A DNA stretch of 64,000 nt from WTFY01 sp965214675. Its GTDB lineage: Bacteria; Pseudomonadota; Gammaproteobacteria; UBA4575. This document shows, in pieces, positions 1 to 9,024 of this stretch. The notes beneath the pieces are model-generated. The model worked only from the letters and a program-made list of their open reading frames with translations, had not been told where the DNA came from and searched no databases. Numbering within the stretch: the stretch's first letter is position 1; each line of letters starts with the position of its first letter. A program made the position numbers and the translations under genes. Where the stretch lies: NCBI GenBank assembly GCA_965214675.1, contig OZ243969.1, positions 1,804,864 through 1,868,863 on the forward strand. The letters are read 5' to 3'.

Positions 1-180
1 CAGGTTAGATTCATGACTGATCAGCCCCTGCGCTTTTTGCAGACATTCATTCAATTCGTATGCCTTGCCATACAATGAAGCCTCAGGTTCCAAGGTCCGG
101 CCCGAGCAACAGAAAGCAGAATGGGAGTGCGGTCTGGAACATCAGCGGTGTTGCACGTGGGCTTGGTTATTGCTTGCTGA
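1..180. other. Left window edge, no supported gene
   Basis: No convincing gene is visible in this stretch, which lies just downstream of priA. A minus-strand open frame runs off the edge, but it has no clear start and no family match I could defend. It could be the end of a neighbouring gene outside the window. Confidence 0.5.
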
Positions 181-2385
181 TCAGCTAGTTTCAAGGGGAT
201 CCACTTCGATGTTCCAGCGCACACGATTGGTGAGTGGATGTTGCTGAATCACCTTGGCCCATTGAGGCAACAGCTCCTGTATCGTCTTTCTGTTAGGGGC
301 AATGACAACCAGCTGACTCTGGTATAGGCCGGCCTTGCGCTCCAGGCTGGCAGGAATAGGTCCGAACAGGTTCAGCCTCGATGAGCCTGAAGCCGGCATT
401 GAGGATTTGACTTCCTGCAAGAATTGATGGGCCAACATCTGCTGATGAGCACGGGCACGAACCAGCAGCATGAAGGAATAGGGTGGTAATGCATACAGTT
501 CACGCTGTCGAAGGACTTCCATTGAAAAATCCTGATAGCCGTGCGTCAACAAGCGGTTAAGCAAGGGGTGTTCGGGTTGGTAGGTTTGTAGCAATACCCT
601 TCCCCTGTTCGCAGAACGTCCTGCCCTGCCTGATACCTGCACGATCAGCTGTGCCAGGCGCTCGGTGGCGCGAAAGTCGCTGCTTAACAATCCGTGATCA
701 ACATTCAGGATGCCTACCAGGGTTACATTAGGAAAGTCATGTCCTTTGGCAAGCATCTGCGTACCGATGATGATCTGGAATTTGCCCTTGCGGATATCGC
801 CCAGTTTATCCCGCAGTGTGTTTTTCTTGCGCGTACTGTCACGGTCAATGCGTACCATGGCGATGTCAGGAAAAATTTCCTTGAGCCTGCCTTCGATACG
901 TTGTGTTCCTTCTCCCAAGAATATGATGTTTTCAGACTCACATTGTGGGCAGGCGACAGGCGCTTTTTCCTGTTTCTGGCAATGGTGACACTTGATAATG
1001 TCTTGCTCTTTATAAAAAACCATGTGTGAATCGCAACGGCTACACTCGGCGGTCCAGCCACAGTCATGGCAAAGCAAGACGGGTGCAAATCCCCGCCGAT
1101 TCAAAAAGAGCAGGACTTGGTGTTTCTGTTTGATTTCGGTGTCGATGGCTTGCAACAATTCGTTTGACAGGCCGTCGATGGCCCGTTTGGATCGCAGATC
1201 AATCAACTTCACTTGAGGAATTTTTGCAAGTTTTGCACGCTTGCTCAGTGTGATGCCGTGATAGTTGCCCAGCGTAACGTTATGCTGGCTTTCCAGTGAT
1301 GGCGTCGCACTGCCCAAAACGACGGGTATGGAAAGCTGTTTTGCCCGATAGATTGCGACGTCACGCGCATTGTATAGGATCCCTTCCTGTTGTTTGAATG
1401 ACAGGTCATGCTCCTCATCAACCACGATTAGACCCAGGTTCCTGAAAGACAAAAAAATGGCTGACCGGGTGCCAACTACGATACTCGCCTTGCCCGTACT
1501 CGCCTGCAGCCATGTCCGGGCGCTTTCGCTTGCACTCAAATCAGAATGCATCAGTGCAACCGGCAGGTTCAGCCTGGCTTCAATTCGCTGTACTAACTGT
1601 GGTGTCAGTCCGATCTCCGGAACCAGCATCAGTACCTGTTTGCCACAACCAACGACATCTTTTGCCAAGGCGAGATAGACCTCGGTCTTGCCACTGCCGG
1701 TCACACCTGCAAGCAGATTGACCCTGAATTCATGGAGGTTTCTGTGAATCTGTTCATAGGCGTGCCGTTGTTCCTGATTAAGAGCTAAAGACTCGGCAGC
1801 GGAGTGCGGCGTCATGGTAAGGGTCTTGTCATCCATCGTTTCCCGGACAAGATTTTTTTCCATCAAGACTCGAACGAATGGGCGCCAGTGGCTGATGTGT
1901 GCAGCAATTTCATCTGCAGTGAGGCCTCCGGGATGTGCCTTTATGAGCTTGAATATCTGGTGTTGCTTAGGTGCCTTTTGTAGCAGTTGATCCACGTCCT
2001 CATTTGTACAGGCGTGATAGATTATGCTGGACATCGTGGGGAGGTGTTTATGTGTCCGCAATACTTTGGGCAGTGCAGCATTGAGTACTTCACCCAGGGG
2101 CTGTTGGTAGTATCGCGCCACCCAAAACAGCAGCTTTTGCAATGCAGGGTCAAACACAGGCTCGGTGTCCAGAATTTCCAGAACCGTTTTGAGCTTATCC
2201 TGTGTTACAGAGGGGTCAGAGGAATTCTCGACCACGATACCTGTCAGTGTTCGAGTGCCGAATGGCACACGCACACGTACACCAAGCTTGACGGCGCTGA
2301 AGGAAGCACCTTCGGGAAGGCTGTAATCAAAACATTGATACAGAGGTACAGGCAGGGCAATTTTTAAAACGGGAGATGTTGGCAT
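181..2385 (-). CDS. priA: Primosomal protein N' (PriA), replication-restart helicase
   Basis: PriA is a superfamily 2 DNA helicase that recognises abandoned replication forks and starts reassembly of the primosome. The N-terminal DNA-binding part begins MPTSPVLKIALPVPL, typical of the family. It is followed by Walker A GVTGSGKT, a DEEH box, and the zinc-binding cysteine cluster (CHDCGW, CSRC, CHHC, CPQC) between the two helicase lobes. The frame stays open for 71 codons upstream, but that part has no family similarity, so the ATG at 2385 is chosen. The product is 734 aa, the usual PriA length. Two perfect DnaA-box sequences lie about 90 bp upstream of this start. Confidence 0.95.
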   Translation of the reverse strand: MPTSPVLKIALPVPLYQCFDYSLPEGASFSAVKLGVRVRVPFGTRTLTGIVVENSSDPSVTQDKLKTVLEILDTEPVFDPALQKLLFWVARYYQQPLGEVLNAALPKVLRTHKHLPTMSSIIYHACTNEDVDQLLQKAPKQHQIFKLIKAHPGGLTADEIAAHISHWRPFVRVLMEKNLVRETMDDKTLTMTPHSAAESLALNQEQRHAYEQIHRNLHEFRVNLLAGVTGSGKTEVYLALAKDVVGCGKQVLMLVPEIGLTPQLVQRIEARLNLPVALMHSDLSASESARTWLQASTGKASIVVGTRSAIFLSFRNLGLIVVDEEHDLSFKQQEGILYNARDVAIYRAKQLSIPVVLGSATPSLESQHNVTLGNYHGITLSKRAKLAKIPQVKLIDLRSKRAIDGLSNELLQAIDTEIKQKHQVLLFLNRRGFAPVLLCHDCGWTAECSRCDSHMVFYKEQDIIKCHHCQKQEKAPVACPQCESENIIFLGEGTQRIEGRLKEIFPDIAMVRIDRDSTRKKNTLRDKLGDIRKGKFQIIIGTQMLAKGHDFPNVTLVGILNVDHGLLSSDFRATERLAQLIVQVSGRAGRSANRGRVLLQTYQPEHPLLNRLLTHGYQDFSMEVLRQRELYALPPYSFMLLVRARAHQQMLAHQFLQEVKSSMPASGSSRLNLFGPIPASLERKAGLYQSQLVVIAPNRKTIQELLPQWAKVIQQHPLTNRVRWNIEVDPLETS

Positions 2386-2912
2386 GGTGAACGTATAGTC
2401 TACCAAGGCACTCAGTCTGTAGCCCGCGTCTGGATTCGCTGAGGATGAGGCTACACCTGTAGCCAACAGTTTGCTGTGGATAATTCTGTGGATAAAATAT
2501 CGAATTTGGAGTGAATTTGTCTCAAACCGTCTGTGAGGTTGGCAACCTTTTAAAATTTTAGAATAAAACCCATTGAAATGAAGGACATAGATCGACAATG
2601 GATTTAAACAAATCAGCCAGCCACAGAACAGTGCTCAGCCCCTAATGTGAATAAAGTGCATCAATATTGAGGGATATTCCTTTCATGACCCATGCATGAG
2701 GGCATTCCTTTCGTGTGTTTGGCTGGGACGGGATTTTGTTTGTCATACAGGAAGAACCGATGCGAAAAAGCCGGGTATGGTCTGTCATTCAATTCCACAA
2801 GACATCATTTGCTGCCTCCGGCACTGTTGTAATAGTGTAGTATTCACATGCTCTAATCGTACATGTGCAGCAGATTATGCTTCGTCTAAGTTGGAAGTAA
2901 TGCGGTGAATCA
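2386..2912. other. Intergenic region between priA and the HNH gene
   Basis: About 530 bases between divergently oriented genes. Apart from the two DnaA boxes near priA, I see no gene. Short open frames are present but have no family features. Confidence 0.5.
2475..2495 (-). promoter_or_regulatory. Pair of perfect DnaA boxes upstream of priA
   Basis: TGTGGATAA, the complement of the DnaA 9-mer TTATCCACA, occurs at 2475-2483 and again at 2487-2495, in the same orientation with start positions 12 bp apart. They sit in the priA upstream region. DnaA control of priA is an inference; the sites are seen directly. Confidence 0.55.
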
Positions 2913-3503
2913 GTGAACAACTTCAACCTACAAATACTGCGCACGGATGTGTCGGGCATGCCCATGGAATGGGTAAATTATCAGGATGCTGTGCGCCTGT
3001 ACCACATTGAGCAGGTAGCCTATACATGTGGTGAACGACTGTATGTAGTTCGTGGTGGGGTCAATGCACGTAGTGGTCTTCGCAGTCAAATCGAGGTTCA
3101 TTCGATTATTGCCACACAAGGCAGCAACCGTTCAGTACATGACAGCTATATTCCTCCACTGAACAACCGCGCACTGTTCAAGCGTGATGCCAACATGTGC
3201 CTGTATTGCGGACAACGATTCAATCGGCGCGACTTGTCGCGGGATCATGTGCGGCCTCTGAGTCGGGGCGGTTGTGATGACTGGAACAATGTCGTCACGG
3301 CTTGTAAACGCTGCAATAACCACAAGGCTGGACAAACTCCTGAGCAGGCGAACATGCAGTTGCTGGCCATTCCTTTTACTCCTACTCATGCTGAATATAT
3401 TTATTTGCAGGGACACCGTGTACTTGCCGATCAGATGAAATTCCTACTGGCGCATTTCCCGCGCACAAGCCCCCTGCACAAGCGTTTCAATAAGCTGGCA
3501 TAA
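2913..3503 (+). CDS. HNH endonuclease family protein
   Basis: A 196-aa protein with a zinc-stabilised HNH nuclease domain in its second half: CLYCG (C96, C99), catalytic DH (111-112), the spacing W-NNVV, then CKRCNNHK (C131, C134, N136, H137). This matches the stand-alone HNH family with RDHVRPLSRGG-type cores, which is common in proteobacterial genomes and usually of unknown target. The first 90 residues look like the conserved N-terminal extension of these proteins. The start is a GTG, because an upstream in-frame candidate is closed by a stop. The ribosome site is weak, and an internal ATG (Met16) is possible. It probably acts on nucleic acid; specificity is not inferable. Confidence 0.8.
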   Translation: MNNFNLQILRTDVSGMPMEWVNYQDAVRLYHIEQVAYTCGERLYVVRGGVNARSGLRSQIEVHSIIATQGSNRSVHDSYIPPLNNRALFKRDANMCLYCGQRFNRRDLSRDHVRPLSRGGCDDWNNVVTACKRCNNHKAGQTPEQANMQLLAIPFTPTHAEYIYLQGHRVLADQMKFLLAHFPRTSPLHKRFNKLA

Positions 3504-3616
3504 TTGACAGAATCCTGTAAAGAACAGAAGGCTGTGCTGGTCCTGCGTTAAGCTTCGTGTTCTTTCTCACCGTATGGCAGGGATACTCCGCAGATAAGGT
3601 TGTACAGTTCACAACG

Positions 3617-4720
3617 ATGTTGAAATACAAAGGCCAAAAGGATTATGTGCACGGAGACGATACCTGCCTTGGCGTAATGATTGTAAATCTGGGAACACCC
3701 GATGCGCCGACAATCCGAGCAATTCGAAAATTTCTTGCAGAGTTTTTGTGGGATCCAAGGGTTGTCGAATTGCCAAGGGCCTTGTGGTGGTTGATCTTGC
3801 ATTTGGCGGTACTGCAGTTGCGGCCTCGCAAAAAAGTCGAGTCTTATGCCAAAATCTGGACCGAAGAAGGTTCGCCGCTTCTGGTAATTGGCAAAAAACA
3901 GGAATCCGCATTACAGGCCGCCTTGGAAGGGACTTGTGTGGGCAGGGTAAGGGTTGTTCTCGCGATGCGATATGGGGAGCCCTCGATAACATCTGCATTG
4001 CGGGTTCTGCAGGAAAACAATGCACGTCGAATCCTGGTGCTTCCCATGTACCCGCAGTATTCTGCCAGTACGACAGCTTCTACATTTGATGGGTTGGCAA
4101 AGGAACTGGAAGGATTAAGATGGATTCCGGAAATACGCATGGTCAACTGTTATGGCGCAGAACCTGAGTACATTGATGCCTGTGCTGATCGCATTCGTTC
4201 GTATTGGGAGCATCATCCGCGCAGCCAGAAGCTGTTGTTTTCTTTTCACGGACTGCCGAAGCGGAGCCTTGTGCAGGGGGACCCATATCACTGTGAATGT
4301 CAGCAAACCGCACGGTTGATCGCAGAACAACTTGATTTAAAACCCGAAGAATGGGTACTTACCTTCCAATCACGATTCGGTATGGCCGAATGGCTGCAAC
4401 CCTATACTGATAAAACCCTTAAAACGCTACCTTCTAAAGGAATCGAGTCAGTCGATGTGTTTTGCCCGGGATTTTCAGCGGACTGTATCGAGACCCTCGA
4501 AGAAATCGATATTCAGAATCATGAGATATTTTTGCAAAGTGGAGGAAAGTCATTCAATTACATCCCAGCCCTGAATGACACACCTGCTCACATCCAGGCC
4601 CTTACACAGATTATCTCCAGGCATATACAGGGATGGCCGGAATGTACACGGAGCCCTAGAACCCCCGAAGAGCGGGAAACCATTCGGCAACGTGCACAGC
4701 AGTTAGGCGCTAAACACTAG
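3617..4720 (+). CDS. hemH: Ferrochelatase (HemH)
   Basis: Inserts Fe2+ into protoporphyrin IX, the last step of protoheme synthesis, which feeds the many cytochromes of this window. Family signatures are GVMIVNLGTPDAPT near the N-terminus, FLWDPRVVELP, the catalytic-histidine motif SFHGLPKRSL, TFQSRFG in the second half and the CPGFSADCIETLEEI block near the end. The ATG at 3617 gives an N-terminus of the MRFQPEPPYRHG type seen in proteobacterial HemH. An in-frame GTG 60 bases upstream would add an unrelated tail. The product is 367 aa, a normal length. Confidence 0.93.
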   Translation: MLKYKGQKDYVHGDDTCLGVMIVNLGTPDAPTIRAIRKFLAEFLWDPRVVELPRALWWLILHLAVLQLRPRKKVESYAKIWTEEGSPLLVIGKKQESALQAALEGTCVGRVRVVLAMRYGEPSITSALRVLQENNARRILVLPMYPQYSASTTASTFDGLAKELEGLRWIPEIRMVNCYGAEPEYIDACADRIRSYWEHHPRSQKLLFSFHGLPKRSLVQGDPYHCECQQTARLIAEQLDLKPEEWVLTFQSRFGMAEWLQPYTDKTLKTLPSKGIESVDVFCPGFSADCIETLEEIDIQNHEIFLQSGGKSFNYIPALNDTPAHIQALTQIISRHIQGWPECTRSPRTPEERETIRQRAQQLGAKH

Positions 4721-4740
4721 AGATATGCGCTGATAGATCA

Positions 4741-5622
4741 TCACTTGAGTTCACTGAGCACTTGCCGGCAAATGTTCTCAGCCTGCCGGGCATAATTGCC
4801 TCCAAACAAATTAAAGTGGTTCAGGACGTGATAAAGATTGTAGAAATCCTTGCGCACCTGGTAGCCGTTGTCCAGCGGATAGGACTCTGCATAGGCACTA
4901 TAAAATTCCCGGCTGAACCCTCCGAATAGCTCGGTCATGGCGAGATCGGTTTCCCGGTCTCCGTAGTAGCATGCCGGATCAAATACTACTGGGCGTGCAT
5001 TCTTATCAAAGCTGAAATTTCCTGACCAGAGATCACCATGCAGCAAGCTGGGTCTGGGCAAGTGGCTTTCAAACAGCCTATCCATATCTCCTAAAAGACA
5101 ATCACCTTGTTCAAGTAATTCGCGGGGTGCACAGTTGTGTTTTGCCAGGTTCAGTTGATAGGCAAGGCGTCCATGGCGCCAGAATGAAACCCAGTCGGTG
5201 TTCTTCGTGTTTGGCTGTGGGGTTGTACCGATCCAGTTATCCTCAAACCAGCCATAGTAGCTTTCTGTATGCTGATGCAGCTGGGCGAGCAACCTGCCCA
5301 ATGTTTCATCTGACCCAGCAGGTTGGAGTTCCAGAAATTCAAGCAGCAGATAACAGTACGTGCCGGTTTGTCCATGGGCAACGGGTAATGGGACACGCAA
5401 GGTTCTTGTCTCAGCCAGCGCCCTCAGGTTCTGCGCTTCACCTTGCAGCATGGCGTGCATGCCCGGATGATGGACTTTCAGAAAATAGGTCTTTGTTTTG
5501 CACTCAACCTTGAAGGTCTCGCAAATGTCACCGCCAGCAACCGAAGTGATACTTTCGATGTGCAGGGGTTCTGCAAGCTTGTGGTTCAGTTGATCTTCTA
5601 GTACCTGGACATTGATGCGCAT
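4741..5622 (-). CDS. Fructosamine-3-kinase family protein
   Basis: A 293-aa aminoglycoside-phosphotransferase-like kinase of the fructosamine kinase family. These enzymes phosphorylate sugars attached to protein amines and so promote deglycation. Visible motifs are the N-lobe GGDICETFKV, the lysine strand TYFLKVH, the catalytic loop LLHGDLWSGN and the metal-binding stretch VFDPACYYGDRETDLAM. The C-terminal YHVLNHFNLFGGNY is typical of the family. It lies 12 bp downstream of the exonuclease gene and is probably translated from the same mRNA as that gene and the M48 protease. The substrate is inferred from family only. Confidence 0.88.
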   Translation of the reverse strand: MRINVQVLEDQLNHKLAEPLHIESITSVAGGDICETFKVECKTKTYFLKVHHPGMHAMLQGEAQNLRALAETRTLRVPLPVAHGQTGTYCYLLLEFLELQPAGSDETLGRLLAQLHQHTESYYGWFEDNWIGTTPQPNTKNTDWVSFWRHGRLAYQLNLAKHNCAPRELLEQGDCLLGDMDRLFESHLPRPSLLHGDLWSGNFSFDKNARPVVFDPACYYGDRETDLAMTELFGGFSREFYSAYAESYPLDNGYQVRKDFYNLYHVLNHFNLFGGNYARQAENICRQVLSELK

Positions 5623-5634
5623 GGCCGTATCGTT

Positions 5635-6525
5635 TCAGGCTTCAAGTACACTTAACCAGCGCTCCCGTCGATATTTGCTGAACCCGAATTTATCGAACAA
5701 CTTGTCGAGAGCCGGGAAATCGGGAGGGGTTCGTTCCAGGCTGATATCTTCAGAAAAATCGATATCACAATATATGGTCGTCAACTTTTTGTATAAAAGA
5801 AGTTGTTCCTGATGACGCTCAATCAATCCCTGGATACGCTTGGCGCCACGGATGTTCATTGAGCTGATTTTTGCGCAGTTGCTGAGGAGTTCTTCGAGGC
5901 TGGAAAACTGATTCAACAGCTTTGCTGCCGTGGCCATACCAATGCCAGGGGCGCCTTCAATGTTGTCCGTCTTATCCCCTGCGATAGCAAGCTGATCTGC
6001 GATTTGGCTGGGATAGACGCCGAACTGTTTTTTGATTTGGGGGATAGAGTTGCGCAGGCCCTTGGCAAAATTCCACAGAATATCGTTTTCAAAAATAAGC
6101 TGTGCCAAGTCCTTGTCCGAGGTCAAGATGGTAATCGGGTGTCCGCGCTCACGCATTCGCCGGGCCAGTGTGCCTATGATGTCGTCCGCTTCATATTGAG
6201 GTTGTGCAGTTTCAAACAGGCCCGATGCCTGTAATAATTCACGACAGTAGGCAAACTGCCGCTTGAGTTCTTTGGGTGCAGGTTCGCGGTTCGCCTTGTA
6301 TTCAGGATACAGCCGATTGCGAAAGGAGGTGCTGAGACTCTCATCAAAAGCGAAGGCAACATGTCTGGCTTGTGTTTGTCTTAGAAACTGGTAAACGAAG
6401 TCGGCGAAGCCATATACGGCGTTGACCGGTTCATTATCCGGATTCACGACATGGTCTGGTACGGTAAACCAGGCGCGAAACACGTAGATACTCGAGTCAA
6501 TCAAGTAGACCTTGTCATGTGTCAT
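5635..6525 (-). CDS. 5'-3' exonuclease / flap endonuclease (Xni or Pol I N-domain type)
   Basis: A stand-alone 296-aa homologue of the 5'-nuclease domain of DNA polymerase I. Metal-binding acidic clusters are visible: LIDSS, AFDES, YEADDIIGTLA, TSDKDLAQL and GDKTDNIEG. They are followed by the helix-hairpin-helix GIGMATAAKLL, which contacts DNA. It probably removes RNA primers or flaps. The ATG at 6525 places MTHDKVYLIDSS at the N-terminus; a TTG four codons upstream is an alternative. It sits between the M48 protease and the fructosamine kinase gene on the same strand. It is longer than E. coli Xni, so it is better compared with the Pol I N-terminal domain. Confidence 0.88.
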   Translation of the reverse strand: MTHDKVYLIDSSIYVFRAWFTVPDHVVNPDNEPVNAVYGFADFVYQFLRQTQARHVAFAFDESLSTSFRNRLYPEYKANREPAPKELKRQFAYCRELLQASGLFETAQPQYEADDIIGTLARRMRERGHPITILTSDKDLAQLIFENDILWNFAKGLRNSIPQIKKQFGVYPSQIADQLAIAGDKTDNIEGAPGIGMATAAKLLNQFSSLEELLSNCAKISSMNIRGAKRIQGLIERHQEQLLLYKKLTTIYCDIDFSEDISLERTPPDFPALDKLFDKFGFSKYRRERWLSVLEA

Positions 6526-6575
6526 TTGAGGTGCCAAAAAAATTCAGCCGGTGTGGACCAGTATATACAACGTAT

Positions 6576-8027
6576 TCAGCGGACTAATTTGATCCATTGG
6601 CTAGGTTCGGGTTCACCCTCTGGAAACATGCCATTCAGCAAACGCAATTGTTCCACGGGGTGATTCGTAAGGGTTGATTGATCTGCCAGGGACGCAAATG
6701 TATCTCCTGGCTTTGCGCGAACAAGCCGGATTCGCTGAGGTTCGGCAAGCTTTCTTTCTGAACCTTTGAGGTTTCGCATGCTGTTGACAGTACGTAACAC
6801 TGCACTATCGTGGCGGTCCAGGGCACTTTGGTTTTTGCCTATGGCTGCAATTGTGTAGATGCGTGTATCCTGAAAAAGAACTGCAACACGTCCTGGTCGG
6901 GCGGTGCCTTTCACGTTTAAAGAAGTACGTCCGGTATAGCCTGTAAAGTCCGCGGTCTGTATGTCTTTACCTTGCCTGAGCCGCCCCTGAGTTCGCTGCA
7001 CCAGATATTCCCTTGGCGTCAGGTATCTGTTCAGGTCCTCAACTGTGATTTGCAACTGCAGTTCCCGGTTTGCCGGTCCTGCCGCCAGGCGGTCTGGCCG
7101 GTTGTCTACTTTCCAGCCTTCGGGAAACACGATTACGAGGTCCAGGTCGCCATGATAGAACTTGTGACCACGCAACACACCATCGCTGGCTGAGGGACCT
7201 ACTGGGAGCCCATCGATGAAGCCTAAGAATTCATCACGATTGACCTTGCGAGCGACCGGTGACTTGAATTTGTTTGCAGCCTGTACCACTTCCTTGAAAC
7301 GCGTGTCGTTATCAGGATGTGTTGAAAATACACCATGATAGATGTTGGGCTCACGCCCCTCCTGTTTTGCCAGCTTCCTTTCAAACTCTTCTTGAGATTT
7401 CAGGATACCGACAACACTGAGCATCTCTTTGGGATCATAGCCAACTCGGGCAAGATACTCAGCGCCAAGCCGATCGGCTTCCAACTCGTGCTTGCGTCCA
7501 TAGCCACGGATCAATGCCATGCTACCGATGCCTGCAGCCTGTGAGGCCACCTGACTTCCTGTCAAGACTTCAATACCTTTGCCCAGCAAATCAGCCACAG
7601 CCCCCGTACTTTGTTGCTGAACACCATGGCGTGCCGTGACATGTCCTATCTCATGACCGAGAACGCCTGCCAATTCAGCCTCGGTATTCATGTACGCCAT
7701 GATTCCACGCGTAATGTAGATATAGCCTCCGGGCAGAGCGAATGCATTAATCTCGGGGCTGTCTAGAACGGTCACATGGAAAACCAGGTCCTTGCGGTGG
7801 CTCTGTTGCGATAAATCCCTAACGATCCCTGCGACATAGTTCTGCAATTCAGGATCGTTGTAAGGGCGATACTGGCGCATGAGATCCTGATGCGCCCGCT
7901 TGCCCAGGCTGATCTCTTGGTCTTCCGTCATCAGGACCAAGTCCTGCTTGCCTGTAACGGGGTTGGTAGCGCACCCTGAAAGGAGTAGTCCTCCAGCAAG
8001 GATCAGGTACGTTATAAAAGCTTTCAT
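6576..8027 (-). CDS. M48-family metalloprotease lipoprotein (BepA/Ste24-like)
   Basis: A periplasmic zinc protease of about 483 aa. The chosen start gives a lipoprotein signal with lipobox LLSGC (Cys19), so it is probably anchored to a membrane facing the periplasm. The catalytic HEIGH motif is at about residues 125-129, with the third ligand in the following helix (RKHELEADRLGA). C-terminal to the protease domain lies a long extension ending in a LysM-like segment (RAKPGDTFASLA to PSQWIKLV), different from the TPR tail of E. coli BepA. A role in outer-membrane protein quality control is inferred from the family. An upstream ATG at 8093 would extend the protein past the signal peptide and is less likely. 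Confidence 0.88.
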   Translation of the reverse strand: MKAFITYLILAGGLLLSGCATNPVTGKQDLVLMTEDQEISLGKRAHQDLMRQYRPYNDPELQNYVAGIVRDLSQQSHRKDLVFHVTVLDSPEINAFALPGGYIYITRGIMAYMNTEAELAGVLGHEIGHVTARHGVQQQSTGAVADLLGKGIEVLTGSQVASQAAGIGSMALIRGYGRKHELEADRLGAEYLARVGYDPKEMLSVVGILKSQEEFERKLAKQEGREPNIYHGVFSTHPDNDTRFKEVVQAANKFKSPVARKVNRDEFLGFIDGLPVGPSASDGVLRGHKFYHGDLDLVIVFPEGWKVDNRPDRLAAGPANRELQLQITVEDLNRYLTPREYLVQRTQGRLRQGKDIQTADFTGYTGRTSLNVKGTARPGRVAVLFQDTRIYTIAAIGKNQSALDRHDSAVLRTVNSMRNLKGSERKLAEPQRIRLVRAKPGDTFASLADQSTLTNHPVEQLRLLNGMFPEGEPEPSQWIKLVR

Positions 8028-8249
8028 GCACCGAATCACGGGCTCTTTGGGATGACGGTCGACCCGGAGAAGGGTTTCGCAAATTTCAGGCATCGATGTT
8101 ACTTACCTGGTCCTGGGCAGGTGAGAGGAGAAGGAAGACTGTGCGCACTCTGACGGATTTGAAGAGCAGAGGGTTGTGTGCGCTCGAATTAATTGCGAAA
8201 AATCCTTGAGATTTTCAAAAGTTGCATCGTACTGATACTTTGGGGAGCT

Positions 8250-8459
8250 TCAGCTTTTTTGACCATAACGCTTTCTGAACTTATCCACCTGGCCAGCCGT
8301 GTCAACAATTTTCTGCTTGCCTGTGAAAAAGGGATGGCATACCGAGCATACGTCAATATGGAGGGACTCGGCACCATAGGTTGAGCGCGTAGTAAAGCGG
8401 TTTCCACAACTGCAAATTACCTCGACTTCTTGATAATCAGGATGGATATTGGCTTTCAT
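8250..8459 (-). CDS. rpmE: 50S ribosomal protein L31, zinc-binding form (RpmE)
   Basis: A 69-aa ribosomal protein starting MKANIHPDY. The ATG at 8459 is preceded by AGGAG at a good distance. A longer open frame upstream has no similarity and is rejected. Cysteines in CSCG and CSVCH show that this is the zinc-containing C+ form of L31 rather than the zinc-free paralogue. In many bacteria the zinc-free paralogue is Zur-controlled. A Zur-like palindrome is present elsewhere in this window (30739), so zinc limitation is a relevant stress in this genome. Confidence 0.95.
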   Translation of the reverse strand: MKANIHPDYQEVEVICSCGNRFTTRSTYGAESLHIDVCSVCHPFFTGKQKIVDTAGQVDKFRKRYGQKS

Positions 8460-9024
8460 GATCTTGACGTCTCCTGCAAAGTGGCATGGAGCATACTGAA
8501 CCCCAACCTGCAACTCAAGTGCTGTATCCGGGGAATTCAAGTTAGCTGATTCCCTTAAAGTACTTTTAACCATTTTTACTTAACTGATTGTCCATATGAG
8601 GGTTTACCGCGTAATCCACAAATTTTGTGGATAAGACTGTGGACAATTCTCAAACATGGCCACAAATCCCGAGGAATATGACAATTTTGTTAGACTGACT
8701 AAATAACGTACTATATTTTAACTGAATGATTTTATTGAATAATTTATGAACTGGCTGATGAATGAAAGAAACTTTAACGTGAAAGTCGACAGAATTCAGC
8801 ATTAAATTACAGTTGTGTATAACTTTGTGCCTGAAGCCGCACAAATACAGTAATTTACGACCCGCCTGCACTGCCTGGAGGATTGGCAGGTCTGATCCTG
8901 TATCTACCGATTTCAGAGGATTTTCCAAGAAAGAACCCCCAGGAACGAAATCCTTGTCCAGGGATGCCGTACCGAGTGAACCCGTCACGTTTGGGCGCAA
9001 AATTAGGCAAATTCATCGCAGGAG
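8460..9024. promoter_or_regulatory. AT-rich intergenic region with a cluster of DnaA-box-like sites
   Basis: The stretch between rpmE and hemW holds no gene I can support. It contains one perfect DnaA box (TGTGGATAA, 8626-8634) and one-mismatch versions at 8612-8620 (opposite orientation), 8638-8646 and 8814-8822. An AT-rich segment lies between about 8680 and 8830. No dnaA, gidA or rnpA gene is near, so an origin role is not claimed. Confidence 0.45.

Noticed and set aside
1..140. Minus-strand open frame at the left edge with a weak resemblance to exonuclease VII small subunit
   Set aside because: The resemblance covers under 35 residues, no start codon or upstream conserved part fits, and the frame runs off the window.
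8574..9024. Chromosomal replication origin
   Set aside because: DnaA-like boxes and AT-rich DNA are present, but no dnaA, dnaN, gidA or rnpA neighbour is seen and no skew can be computed here.
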